DNA of 56,676 bases from Gemmatimonadota bacterium. GTDB lineage: Bacteria > Gemmatimonadota > Gemmatimonadetes > Gemmatimonadales > Gemmatimonadaceae. Positions 9,118 to 17,044 of the stretch are shown here, one piece after another. Both the position numbers and the translations under genes were made by a program. Within the stretch, counting starts at the first letter, position 1; each line of letters begins with the position of its first letter. The DNA lies in NCBI GenBank assembly GCA_947462095.1, contig CANHNQ010000005.1, forward strand, positions 1 to 56,676. The letters run 5' to 3'. The notes beneath the pieces are model-generated. The model searched no databases. It worked only from the letters and a program-made list of their open reading frames with translations, and had not been told where the DNA came from.

Positions 9118-9156
9118 ACGCCACCGGGCCATGCACGCGGCGTGGCCCGGTGGCGT
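9118..9156 (+). terminator. strong hairpin after ggt
   Basis: ACGCCACCGGGCCA (9118-9131) pairs perfectly over 14 bp with TGGCCCGGTGGCGT (9143-9156) around an 11-base loop, starting 12 bases after the ggt stop. No U-tract follows, so it may be a hairpin-only terminator or an mRNA 3' end stabiliser. Confidence 0.65.
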
Positions 9157-9185
9157 GTCGGCCGGTGTGGTACGTCGTTGGCCGA

Positions 9186-9216
9186 CATGCCCGAAGTCCA
9201 TTCTGGGCATGGACTT
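9186..9216. repeat. two overlapping, mutually exclusive inverted repeats upstream of mntH
   Basis: CATGCCC (9186-9192) can pair with GGGCATG (9205-9211), and AAGTCCA (9194-9200) with TGGACTT (9210-9216). The two pairings share bases 9210-9211 and cannot form fully together. They lie directly upstream of the proposed mntH -35 box, so a binding site for a second regulator is as likely as an RNA structure. Confidence 0.45.
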
Positions 9217-9242
9217 GCTCAAAAGTTAGGTAGGCCTAAGTT
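9215..9242 (+). promoter_or_regulatory. putative mntH promoter, leaderless arrangement
   Basis: TTGCTC (9215-9220), a 16-base spacer and TAAGTT (9237-9242). The -10 hexamer ends exactly 6 bases before the mntH ATG, so transcription would start at the start codon. No usable Shine-Dalgarno is present at normal spacing. Confidence 0.5.
9226..9239. promoter_or_regulatory. MntR/DtxR-family operator candidate
   Basis: TTAGG (9226-9230), 4 bases, CCTAA (9235-9239): a palindrome of the TTAGG/CCTAA type bound by DtxR-family metalloregulators. It lies between the -35 and -10 elements of the mntH promoter, where metal-bound repressor would block RNA polymerase. The third gene of the same operon encodes a DtxR-family regulator, making autoregulation likely. 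Confidence 0.6.
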
Positions 9243-9248
9243 TAAGGT

Positions 9249-10661
9249 ATGGCCGATCCAAAGAATGACACGATGGCGACCACCGATCGTCTGGGCGAGC
9301 CGATGGCGGTGCCCGCATCGGCCGGGTCCGCGAACGCTGAACCCGGGTGGCGTCGCGCGCGGTTGGCGCCGTCGCTGGCCGAGGTGCATCGCTCGGTCGA
9401 GGTACAGGGCGCTACCTGGTTCCGGAAGCTGCTGGCGTTTGCCGGCCCAGGGTATCTCGTGGCGGTGGGCTATATGGATCCCGGCAACTGGGCGACCGAT
9501 CTCGCCGGTGGCTCCCGCTTCGGCTACACGCTTCTGTCGGTGATCCTGCTGTCGAACCTGATGGCGGTGCTGTTGCAGGGGCTTGCCTCCAAGCTCGGCA
9601 TCGTGACCGGACGTGATCTCGCGCAGGCCTGCCGAGATCATTATTCGCCGCCTGTTGCCTTCGCCCTGTGGGTGCTGTGCGAAGTCGCCATTGCCGCGTG
9701 CGACCTCGCCGAGGTGATCGGCACCGCCATCGCGCTGAATCTGCTTTTTGGGGTGTCGCTGCCCGTGGGTATCGCGATCACCGCCGTGGACGTCTTGCTC
9801 GTGCTGTACCTGCAGAACAAGGGGTTCCGCATGCTCGAGGCGCTCGTCATTGCGCTGATCGCGGTCGTGGGCGGGTGCTTCCTGTTCGAACTGTTTATCG
9901 CCAAGCCCGATCTGGGAGCGGTGGCGCGTGGGTTCGTGCCGACCACGCAGATTTTCACCAATCCGGAGATGCTGTACATCGCGATCGGCATTCTTGGCGC
10001 CACCGTCATGCCGCACAATCTGTATCTGCACTCCTCCATCGTGCAGACGCGCAAGTACGAAGAGACGGCGGAAGGGAAGCGTGAAGCGGTGCAATTCGCG
10101 TTCATCGATTCCACGATCGCGCTCAGCTTCGCGCTCTTCATCAATGCGGCCATTCTGATCGTGGCCGCCGCGACGTTTCATACCACCGGCAACACGTCCG
10201 TGGCGGAAATTCAGGATGCGCACAAGCTGCTCACGCCGCTGCTTGGCGTGGGCGGGGCCAGTGCGGTATTTGCGCTTGCGCTGCTGGCCTCTGGACAGAA
10301 TTCCACGCTCACGGGCACGCTCGCCGGTCAGATTGTCATGGAGGGATTCCTCAACCTCCGCATTCGTCCCTGGCTGCGCCGGCTCATCACGCGGGCGATC
10401 GCCATCGTGCCGGCGGCGACCGTGGCGGTACTTTACGGAGCCAGCGGCACCGCCAAACTGCTGGTGTTCAGTCAGGTCATCCTGTCGTTGCAGCTCTCCT
10501 TCGCCGTCTTCCCGCTCGTGCGATTCACCTCCGACCGTGCAAAGATGGGTGAATTCGTGAACTCGCTCGGGCTGCGTACCGCGGCCTACCTGGTGGCCGG
10601 CATCATCGCCACGCTGAATGCCTGGCTGCTCGTTCAAACCATTCGCGGGTGGATCGCCTGA
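9249..10661 (+). CDS. mntH: Nramp-family Mn2+/Fe2+ transporter
   Basis: 470 aa, inner-membrane proton-coupled divalent metal importer with about eleven hydrophobic segments. The two metal-site signatures are present: DPGNWATD in the first transmembrane helix (D77, N80) and MPHNLYLHS in helix six (M254, H256). The N-terminus carries about 55 extra hydrophilic residues before the membrane core. ATG 9249 sits 6 bases behind a -10-like hexamer; ATG 9273 is an internal alternative. It is the first gene of an operon with a UspA protein and a DtxR-family regulator and has an MntR-like operator in its promoter, pointing to manganese rather than iron as the regulated metal. Confidence 0.9.
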   Translation: MADPKNDTMATTDRLGEPMAVPASAGSANAEPGWRRARLAPSLAEVHRSVEVQGATWFRKLLAFAGPGYLVAVGYMDPGNWATDLAGGSRFGYTLLSVILLSNLMAVLLQGLASKLGIVTGRDLAQACRDHYSPPVAFALWVLCEVAIAACDLAEVIGTAIALNLLFGVSLPVGIAITAVDVLLVLYLQNKGFRMLEALVIALIAVVGGCFLFELFIAKPDLGAVARGFVPTTQIFTNPEMLYIAIGILGATVMPHNLYLHSSIVQTRKYEETAEGKREAVQFAFIDSTIALSFALFINAAILIVAAATFHTTGNTSVAEIQDAHKLLTPLLGVGGASAVFALALLASGQNSTLTGTLAGQIVMEGFLNLRIRPWLRRLITRAIAIVPAATVAVLYGASGTAKLLVFSQVILSLQLSFAVFPLVRFTSDRAKMGEFVNSLGLRTAAYLVAGIIATLNAWLLVQTIRGWIA

Positions 10662-11101
10662 TGTATCGCCGCATTCTCGTGCCACTCGAGCACTCCGCGT
10701 ACGACCAGGTGATTCTCGCACATGTGCGGCAGCTGGCGCAGCTGTGCGCGTCCTCCATCGTCCTGATTCACGTGGCCGATGGCTGGGCGGCTCGACATCA
10801 GCGGGCGCTCAAGCTCCGCGAATCGGAAGAAATGCGACTGGATCGCGAGTACATCGAATCCTGTTGCGCCGCGTTGCGCGTGGACGGTTTCGACACGGAG
10901 TCGATTCTCGCCGGTGGCGATCCGGCCGGCGAGATCGCGGCCGCCGCCGAGCGCGAAGCGTGCGATCTGATCGCCATGGCGGTGCATGGGCACAAGGGTA
11001 TTCAGGACGTGATCTATGGCACGACCGCCAACAGCGTTCGCCACCGGACGATGGTGCCCGTGCTGATGGTCAGGGGTCCGGTTCGCGTCGCCGCCCGCTG
11101 A
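10661..11101 (+). CDS. Universal stress protein, UspA family
   Basis: 146 aa, the size of a single Usp domain. It begins [12 protein letters not shown], the usual first beta strand, and ends with a VHGHKGIQDVIYGTTANSVRHRTMVPVLMV stretch holding the G-x2-G-x9-G(S/T)-like ATP-binding pattern in modified form. The ATG at 10661 shares its A with the mntH stop (TGATG), so the two are translationally coupled. Placement between a manganese importer and its probable regulator suggests a role in metal or oxidative stress, or direct tuning of transport, which is inference only. Confidence 0.85.
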   Translation: MYRRILVPLEHSAYDQVILAHVRQLAQLCASSIVLIHVADGWAARHQRALKLRESEEMRLDREYIESCCAALRVDGFDTESILAGGDPAGEIAAAAEREACDLIAMAVHGHKGIQDVIYGTTANSVRHRTMVPVLMVRGPVRVAAR

Positions 11102-11104
11102 CCG

Positions 11105-11869
11105 GTGACGATGCACGCACGCCCCGCACTGACCGGGCCGGTGGAGGATTACCTCAAGGCGATCTATGAACTCGAGAGCCGGTTCGGGGCGGCGGCCACC
11201 AGCGACGTGGCTCACGCGCTCGACGTCGCGCCAGCGTCGGTGACCGGCATGGTGCGTCGGCTGGCCACGCAGGGATATCTCGATCATGTCCCGTACCGGG
11301 GCGTGCAGCTCACGCCGTGCGGACGCCAGGCTGCCCTGCGCACCATCCGCCGCCATCGCATCCTTGAGTCGTATCTCACGGGCGTGCTGGGGTATCCATG
11401 GGATCGTGTGCACGATGAGGCCGAGCGTCTCGAGCATGCGGCCTCGGACGATCTCATCGAACGCATGGCGGCGGCGTTGGGCCATCCCACGGCCGATCCG
11501 CACGGGGCGCCGATCCCCACGGCCGACGGCCTGATCGAGGAACAGCCGCATCGGACCCTTGCCGAGCTGCCGGTCGGTGAAACGGCGCGCATGCTGCGTG
11601 TGAGCGACAAGAATCCGTCGCTCCTGCGCTATCTCGCGGAGATCGCCCTGCAGCCCGGCGCCGAGGTCACGATGGTCGCGCGCGCGCCCTTCGACGGGCC
11701 GATCACCTTGCGGATCGGGAATAGCGAACCCGTGGTGGGACCCAATCTGGCTGCTCAGGTATTGGTTGCAGCGATGCCCTCTTCTGGCCTACGCTCTGCT
11801 GATGCTTCTGGCTCGCTTCCATCCACTGCCGCGTCCAAGCCGAAATCGCGCAAGCCGACCGCTCGTTGA
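11105..11869 (+). CDS. mntR: DtxR/MntR-family metal-dependent transcriptional repressor
   Basis: 254 aa including a long basic, low-complexity tail after about residue 225. An N-terminal winged helix-turn-helix begins PVEDYLKAIYELE, with recognition helix around APASVTGMVRRL. It is followed by the metal-binding and dimerisation domain with RRHRILESYL and DEAERLEHAASD, which carry the His and the E-x2-EH ligands of MntR. A C-terminal SH3/FeoA-like domain (about 155-215) is present as in DtxR/IdeR and absent in short Bacillus MntR. Starts at GTG 11105 or ATG 11111. It is the third gene of the mntH operon, whose promoter contains a TTAGG-N4-CCTAA box, its probable target. IdeR-like iron sensing cannot be excluded. 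Confidence 0.85.
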   Translation: MTMHARPALTGPVEDYLKAIYELESRFGAAATSDVAHALDVAPASVTGMVRRLATQGYLDHVPYRGVQLTPCGRQAALRTIRRHRILESYLTGVLGYPWDRVHDEAERLEHAASDDLIERMAAALGHPTADPHGAPIPTADGLIEEQPHRTLAELPVGETARMLRVSDKNPSLLRYLAEIALQPGAEVTMVARAPFDGPITLRIGNSEPVVGPNLAAQVLVAAMPSSGLRSADASGSLPSTAASKPKSRKPTAR

Positions 11870-11879
11870 GCGGCCGTCG

Positions 11880-12707
11880 ATGAAAGCGTGGTGTTCGATG
11901 GCTGCCGTGCTCGTGCTGGCGGTCGCCGGTGCGGCGCCGCTTGCTGCTCAACGCGGCATCGCGATCGACACGCGCATGGCCGAAGACCTCGGCTTGGCCG
12001 TCGGTGCGCGCGTGCGGATTTCGGCCCGTCCCGGTGAGGCGGGGGACAGCGCCACCATCGCCGCGATCTATGAGCGCAAGGCGGATCCCGCTGAAGTCGC
12101 GCGGCGCGAGTACCGGGTTCGCCTGCACCTCGATCAGCTGCAGCAACTCATGGAGCTCGACGATCGCGTGGATCGCTTTGCCGTCGGTACCCGCGATGGC
12201 CAGTCGATCGACTCGGCGCTCACCCGCATCAATCATGTGGCGTTCGGGTTTCGCGCGCACAAGTCGCGTGACGTCGCCGTGCAAAGTTCGCGCACCTTCC
12301 GGGTGGTCGAGCGTTTTCATACGGCCATCGGCATTATCACGGTGGTTGCGAGCGCGGTGTTCCTGCTCTGTCTATTGCTGCTCAGCGTGGAAGAGCGCCG
12401 GCGGGACATTGCGGCGCTCCGGCTGATGGGCATCTCCCGGGCCACCGTGGTGCGCGCCATCGTGATCGAAGCCGCGATCGTCTCGCTGCTCGGCAGCGTG
12501 CTCGGCGCCGGGATCGGCTGGATCGCGTCGCTGCTCGTGAATGCACATTTCCAGCAGGTGTATCGCACACCCCTGGCGTTTGCGCTGCTCACGCCGCAGA
12601 TCTTCGCGTTCGCCACGGGGCTCTCGCTCGTCCTCGGCATCGGCTCGGGCGCTGCCGCCGGCTGGCGTCTGGTGAAGTCGTCGCCGCTGTCGCTCATGGG
12701 ACGCTAA
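11880..12707 (+). CDS. FtsX-type permease, C-terminal half with its own signal peptide
   Basis: 275 aa. It begins with a signal-peptide-like segment (MKAWCSMAAVLVLAVAGAAPLAAQ) and then enters directly what looks like the second half of a MacB-type periplasmic domain: RMAEDLGLAVGARVRIS resembles the usual 'A..LGl.vGd.v.l' stretch. From about residue 140 the FtsX domain follows with three membrane segments and the EERRRDIAALRLMG coupling region. The normal first transmembrane helix and first half of the periplasmic domain are missing. They seem to be present at the N-terminus of the 14664 gene in the same operon. The start is 10 bases after mntR. I infer one half of a split AttF/AttG-like permease. 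Confidence 0.75.
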   Translation: MKAWCSMAAVLVLAVAGAAPLAAQRGIAIDTRMAEDLGLAVGARVRISARPGEAGDSATIAAIYERKADPAEVARREYRVRLHLDQLQQLMELDDRVDRFAVGTRDGQSIDSALTRINHVAFGFRAHKSRDVAVQSSRTFRVVERFHTAIGIITVVASAVFLLCLLLLSVEERRRDIAALRLMGISRATVVRAIVIEAAIVSLLGSVLGAGIGWIASLLVNAHFQQVYRTPLAFALLTPQIFAFATGLSLVLGIGSGAAAGWRLVKSSPLSLMGR

Positions 12708-12710
12708 ACC

Positions 12711-13925
12711 ATGCGCTTCCTGATGGCGTGGGCCACCCTGCGACGACATCCCGCCCGTACCACACTGGCGATGCTGGGCATCGCCGTGGCCGCGGCGTTG
12801 CTGCTCGACATGGTGATGCTGGCCACCGGCATGAGCGAGTCCTTCCGTTCGCTGCTGCTGACGCGTGGCTATCAGCTGCGCGTCTCCCCCAAGGGCACGT
12901 TACCGTTTGACAGCGAGGCGACGATCGACGGGGCGGGCGCGATCGTGCGCGCCCTGCGTGCCAATCCCGACATCAAGGCCGTGAGTCCGACGCTGGGGGC
13001 CACGCTCACCATCGACGGCAGCCGCATTCCGTCGGCGTTCGCGCTGGGGCTCGAGCGCGACGTACAGGGTGACTACACCGTCGAAGCCGGCCATGACATC
13101 ACCATTGCCGATTCGGCCGCGCGGTCTCCGCTGCCGCACATCGTGGCGAGCCAAGCATTTCTCGCCCGCACGGGACACGTCGTCGGCGACACGATCACGA
13201 TTTCTTCGGGGCTCGATGCGCAGCTGCGCACCGCCGCGCGATCCACGCGCGTCGTGATCAGCGGCATGGGTCGTTTCATTTACGTGCCCGGGGAAACGCC
13301 CGTGCTGGCGCTCGATCTGGCGCTGCTGCGCCACCTGCTCGGGCCGCGCTATGGCGACCGCATGTCACTCGCGATGGCCGAGTCGCGACGGAGCGATTCG
13401 GCATCGGTCGAAAGCGTGCGCGCGTGGATTGCCACGACGCAGCCGCGGGTCACGGCCATCTCCACGGAAACCGCGATCCGGCAGGTGGAAGAGCGCCTGT
13501 CGTACTTCCGGCAGCTCGCGTTCGTGCTCGGGGCCATCAGTCTTGGCATCGGCTTTCTGTTGGTCGCGACGCTCGTCACGTTGTCGGTGAACGAACGACG
13601 CGGTGAGATCGCGGTGTTGCGCGCTATCGGCACGCAGCGCCTCGGCGTGCTGAGCCAGGTATTTCTGGAAGGGTTGTTGCTCACCGGTGCGGGCATCGTC
13701 GGTGGTCTTGCGCTGGGATTGATCACCGCCGAATGGCTGAACGGTATTCTGCGCGATTTCCCTGGGCTGCCGTCGGCGTTCAACTTCTTCGTGTGGAGCC
13801 CCGACGCCGGCTGGCGCGCGCTCGCCCTGCTGCTCACTTCCGGAACGCTGGCCGGTCTGCTGCCCGCATGGCGCGCCGCCTCTATCCCCATCGCTCGCGC
13901 CCTACGCGAGGAAGCCATTGGTTGA
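12711..13925 (+). CDS. FtsX/MacB-type ABC transporter permease (AttG-like), complete
   Basis: 404 aa with the standard layout: transmembrane helix one (about 19-41), a periplasmic MacB-like domain (about 45-255) and an FtsX domain with three helices (about 265-395) ending ALREEAIG. The cytoplasmic coupling loop NERRGEIAVLRAIG is present. It starts 3 bases after the preceding half-permease and ends 8 bases inside the ATPase gene. With the ATPase and the lipocalin-domain protein it resembles AttEFGH systems, FtsX-type ABC exporters or lipid-handling machines of unknown substrate. The complete architecture here contrasts with the split partner. Confidence 0.85.
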   Translation: MRFLMAWATLRRHPARTTLAMLGIAVAAALLLDMVMLATGMSESFRSLLLTRGYQLRVSPKGTLPFDSEATIDGAGAIVRALRANPDIKAVSPTLGATLTIDGSRIPSAFALGLERDVQGDYTVEAGHDITIADSAARSPLPHIVASQAFLARTGHVVGDTITISSGLDAQLRTAARSTRVVISGMGRFIYVPGETPVLALDLALLRHLLGPRYGDRMSLAMAESRRSDSASVESVRAWIATTQPRVTAISTETAIRQVEERLSYFRQLAFVLGAISLGIGFLLVATLVTLSVNERRGEIAVLRAIGTQRLGVLSQVFLEGLLLTGAGIVGGLALGLITAEWLNGILRDFPGLPSAFNFFVWSPDAGWRALALLLTSGTLAGLLPAWRAASIPIARALREEAIG

Positions 13926-14667
13926 CGTGTCGGAACTTCGTGCCGGAACCCCATCAGATCCCGTGCCCGCGCCGGTGATCGCCTGCGAGCAGGTCGTGCG
14001 CAGCTATCCCATGGGGAGCGCGATCGTGCAGGCCGTACGTGGCATCGATCTCACGATTGCGCGCGGCGAGTTCGCGGCGATCACGGGCCCCTCCGGGTGC
14101 GGGAAGAGCACCCTGTTACATCTGCTCGGTGCCGTGGATATCCCGACGTCGGGTCGCGTGTTCGTGAATGGACGCGACACCGCCTCGCTGTCGGATCGCG
14201 AGGCAACGGACTTCCGGCTGCGTCACATCGGCTTCGTGTTTCAGCGTTTCTACCTCATGCCCACGCTGTCGGCCTCGGAGAACGTCGAGCTGCCGCTCGC
14301 CGAAGCGGGGATGGACAAGCGGGCGCGAAAGGCGCGGGCCCGCGAACTCCTGGGGTACGTCGGCCTCGGCGACCGGCTCGATCACCGCCCCACCCAGCTG
14401 TCGGGGGGCGAGCAGCAGCGCGTCGCCATCGCGCGAGCGCTATCCAACGAGCCGGCCCTGTTGCTGGCCGACGAGCCCACGGGCGAACTCGATGCCGAGA
14501 CCGGTGTCCGGCTGCTGGAGCTGTTCGGACAATTGCATCGCGATGGACGTACGCTGGTGTTCGTCACGCACGATGCCGTCGTGGCGCAGGCGGCCCAGCG
14601 CGTGATCCGCTTACACGACGGCCGCGTGGCGTCGGACTCGACGCGCCAAACCCGGAGTGATGCGTGA
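13918..14667 (+). CDS. ABC transporter ATP-binding protein (LolD/MacB/AttE type)
   Basis: 249 aa. Walker A GPSGCGKST (57-65), Q-loop FVFQRF, signature LSGGEQQR, Walker B LLLADEPTGELD and H-loop VTHD are all intact, so it should be an active ATPase. The sequence pattern is that of the LolD/FtsE class that pairs with FtsX-type permeases. I chose TTG 13918 because GAGGA lies 5 bases upstream; GTG 13927 is the alternative. It overlaps the upstream permease by 8 bases and the downstream gene by 4 (ATGA-type junction), which indicates coordinated translation of the complex. Confidence 0.88.
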   Translation: MVDVSELRAGTPSDPVPAPVIACEQVVRSYPMGSAIVQAVRGIDLTIARGEFAAITGPSGCGKSTLLHLLGAVDIPTSGRVFVNGRDTASLSDREATDFRLRHIGFVFQRFYLMPTLSASENVELPLAEAGMDKRARKARARELLGYVGLGDRLDHRPTQLSGGEQQRVAIARALSNEPALLLADEPTGELDAETGVRLLELFGQLHRDGRTLVFVTHDAVVAQAAQRVIRLHDGRVASDSTRQTRSDA

Positions 14668-16190
14668 GTGCCAACGCCGGCGCGATCCGTCTGGCAATGG
14701 CTCAGTTGCTGGCGTGGCGCTCGGTCGCGTCGCGGCCGCTGCGCGCGCTGTTGCTGTGCGGCGGATTCGGCGTGGGCGTCGGGGTCATGATTGTGCTGCT
14801 GGCGGTCGGTGAAGCCATGGTGCGCCAGGCCAGTCAGGAGCGGCTGGTCGGTGGCGGCACGATCACCGTGTTGCCCGAGGGCATCGACATCGAGGTGCTC
14901 ACGACCGGCGGTCTGGGCGGCTTGTTCTTCTCGGTGCCCAACGCGCGCTTCGTGCATCGGCAGGTGCTCAATGCCCCACGCCTCAGCGACGCCGTGACCG
15001 TGGCCGCGCCGCAGCTGGAAGGCAAGCTGCTGTATGTCACCACCAGCGACGGCGTCGAGCATCCCGTACGGGCGAGTGGCGAGATCCCGTCGGCCACGCG
15101 CGCGCTCGGCGCGCTCCCGACCGTTGCCGCGGGCGCGTGGAATGACGATGACGGCGACCGCCGCTGGATGACGCCCACTCTGGCCGAGCTGCGTCATGAC
15201 ATCGATCATTTCCATCTGCCCACGCCGGGGATGGCGAATCGCCGTTCGTGGGGGGAGTGGCACTATTTCAACGTGATCACGCCCGATGCGAACCGCTGGG
15301 CGTTCGTGTCGTTCATCGTGGGCGGCGATGTGACCGGTGACCAGTGGGGCGGGCAGGTGCTGGTCACGCTGCACGAGCGCGGTCGTGCGCCCCGACGATT
15401 CAGTCGCACGATCCCGAAGGAGCGCGTGCGTTTTTCCACGCGCGATGCGAACCTGACGATCGGCAATGACAGCGTGCGCGTGTTGCCGGACGGACGATAT
15501 GCCGTGCGCGCCGACGTGCGTGAGGAAGGGACCGGCACGCCGCTCACGCTCGATCTGGTCGTATCACCGGCGCCACGCATCGACTTCCCCGGCGCCACGT
15601 TGGTGAGTGGCGACTTCACCTCGGGCTATGCCGTGCCGGCCTTGCGCGCCGATGCGTCGGGCGCGCTGTGCGTGGCGCGCGTCTGCGAACGATTCGACGG
15701 CGCCCAGGCGTATCACGACCATAACTGGGGAGGATGGCGCGGCGTGACCTGGGAATGGGGGTCGGCCCGCGCCGGTGAGTACACCGTGCTGTATGGCCGC
15801 GTGACGCCCGAGGATTCGGCTGACGGGAACGCGCCCCTGTTCGTGTACGTCACCGATGCGCAGGGATTTCTGGCGCTCTTCCGGCCGCGGGTGATTCGGT
15901 ACGACGACGCGCGTGAGGTGCGAACCGCCATGGGCGCGCTCAAGGTTCCGGCCACCGCTGAGCTGTTCGACGTGCGCGGTCCTGACACGCTGCGGCTGAC
16001 GTTGACCGTGGACGATGCGGTAGCGACGGACACGCGGATCGGATTGGTGGATCGGGGGGACAGCGAGTCCGCACGCGCGCTGCGTCGTCCGTGGTTCGTG
16101 CAGATGGCGGGCGAGGCGCGTGTCGACGGCCGTGTCCGCGGTCGCGTACTCGGGGGTCGTGGCCGCGGATTCTTCGAGACCTATCGATGA
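14664..16190 (+). CDS. Half-permease fused to an AttH/CrtC-like lipocalin domain
   Basis: 508 aa. The first about 165 residues look like the start of an FtsX/MacB permease: a transmembrane helix (about 26-48, LLLCGGFGVGVGVMIVLL) followed by an N-terminal periplasmic-domain-like stretch. The rest (about 170-500) resembles the hydroxyneurosporene synthase (CrtC)/AttH beta-barrel family, with WGEWHYFNV and the signature DHNWGGWRGVTWEWG. There are no later membrane helices, so the barrel should be periplasmic and tethered. The missing permease half matches the 11880 gene. AttH proteins are associated with AttEFG transporters; the substrate is unknown, and lipids or pigments are plausible because CrtC acts on carotenoids. 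It overlaps the ATPase gene by 4 bases. Confidence 0.72.
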   Translation: MSANAGAIRLAMAQLLAWRSVASRPLRALLLCGGFGVGVGVMIVLLAVGEAMVRQASQERLVGGGTITVLPEGIDIEVLTTGGLGGLFFSVPNARFVHRQVLNAPRLSDAVTVAAPQLEGKLLYVTTSDGVEHPVRASGEIPSATRALGALPTVAAGAWNDDDGDRRWMTPTLAELRHDIDHFHLPTPGMANRRSWGEWHYFNVITPDANRWAFVSFIVGGDVTGDQWGGQVLVTLHERGRAPRRFSRTIPKERVRFSTRDANLTIGNDSVRVLPDGRYAVRADVREEGTGTPLTLDLVVSPAPRIDFPGATLVSGDFTSGYAVPALRADASGALCVARVCERFDGAQAYHDHNWGGWRGVTWEWGSARAGEYTVLYGRVTPEDSADGNAPLFVYVTDAQGFLALFRPRVIRYDDAREVRTAMGALKVPATAELFDVRGPDTLRLTLTVDDAVATDTRIGLVDRGDSESARALRRPWFVQMAGEARVDGRVRGRVLGGRGRGFFETYR

Positions 16191-16203
16191 GCGTCGTGCG
16201 CGT

Positions 16204-17013
16204 ATGACGGCACGGCTGCGGTTGGGTACGCAGGGGTGGAATTACCCGGCATGGGTGGGACCGTTCTACCCCGAGGGGACGCGCCCGGTGAACTTCCTGC
16301 GCACCTTCACGCGCGCCTTCGAGGCGGTGGAGATCGATTCCACTTTCTACGCGATCCCGCCGGCGAGTACGGTGCGCGGATGGGCGTCGCGCACGCCGCC
16401 GGAGTTCACCTTCACCTGCAAGCTTCCGCAGGAGATCACCCACGAGCGCCGTTTCGTGGACGCCGTTGACGTGCTGCTGGCATTCACTGATCGCATGCGT
16501 GAGCTCGGGCCACGATTGGGGCCCATCCTCATCCAGTGCGGGCCAGACTTTTCGCCGGCCGAGATCGCCGCGTTCGCTGCCTTTCTCCCGGCCCTGCCGA
16601 CCGATCTCCGTTTTGCCGTGGAGTTCCGGCAGGCGGCATGGGTGCGCACGCGCACGTTGGACCTGCTCAAGCGCCACGGCGTGGCGCTGGCGCTCAGTGA
16701 TGGTCGATGGATTCCGCGGGAGTGGCTGCTCAAACTGTGCGAGCAGCCGACGGCGGATTTCGCCTATCTGCGCTGGATGGGGCCCGACCGGACGATCGTG
16801 GATTACTCGCGGCTGCAGGTGGACCGGAGTGCCGAGCTCGACGCGTGGAGCCGCATGATGCCGGTGCTCCAGGCGCAGGTGCGCGACGTGTTCGGGTTCG
16901 TCAACAACCATTTCGCCGGACACGGACCGGCCTCCGTGCGGATGCTGCAGGAGCGACTCGGCATACCGACGGTGGATCCACGCTCGATCGGGGATCAACC
17001 CTCGCTGTTCTGA
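16204..17013 (+). CDS. DUF72 family protein (YecE-like)
   Basis: 269 aa, usual length for DUF72, a TIM-barrel family of unknown reaction. Family marks are the opening LRLGTQGWNYPAWVGPFYP, the FEAVEIDSTFYAIP strand, FTCKLPQEITH, FAVEFRQAAW and the closing VFGFVNNHFAGHGP. ATG 16204 begins right at the first barrel strand and lies 13 bases after the upstream stop; the longer frame would run into the lipocalin gene. Substrate and role are not known for the family, and no context clue narrows it. Confidence 0.85.
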   Translation: MTARLRLGTQGWNYPAWVGPFYPEGTRPVNFLRTFTRAFEAVEIDSTFYAIPPASTVRGWASRTPPEFTFTCKLPQEITHERRFVDAVDVLLAFTDRMRELGPRLGPILIQCGPDFSPAEIAAFAAFLPALPTDLRFAVEFRQAAWVRTRTLDLLKRHGVALALSDGRWIPREWLLKLCEQPTADFAYLRWMGPDRTIVDYSRLQVDRSAELDAWSRMMPVLQAQVRDVFGFVNNHFAGHGPASVRMLQERLGIPTVDPRSIGDQPSLF

Positions 17014-17032
17014 CGTGACCCGCTTGACGGGA

Positions 17033-17038
17033 TATACT
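17033..17038 (+). promoter_or_regulatory. -10-like hexamer TATACT placed 6 bases before the glgB start
   Basis: TATACT (17033-17038) followed by 6 bases and the glgB ATG at 17045. No Shine-Dalgarno precedes the ATG. This is the same spacing as at mntH, rnz and the threonine dehydratase gene, and suggests an internal leaderless promoter. No clear -35 box: CTGACG at 17-base spacing is weak. Confidence 0.4.
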
Positions 17039-17044
17039 TCACGT

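Noticed and set aside
7289-9136. 615-codon open frame on the minus strand across ggt
   Set aside because: Antisense shadow; no family-like sequence, very Arg/His-rich.
9107-9248. Possible yybP-ykoY manganese riboswitch ahead of mntH
   Set aside because: The region contains a ggt terminator hairpin, two dyads and an MntR-type operator with a start-proximal -10; no yybP-ykoY core is visible.
17024-17038. TTGACG followed by TATACT before glgB as a -35/-10 pair
   Set aside because: The spacing between the hexamers is only 3 bases; TATACT may still be a -10 element, but TTGACG cannot be its -35.
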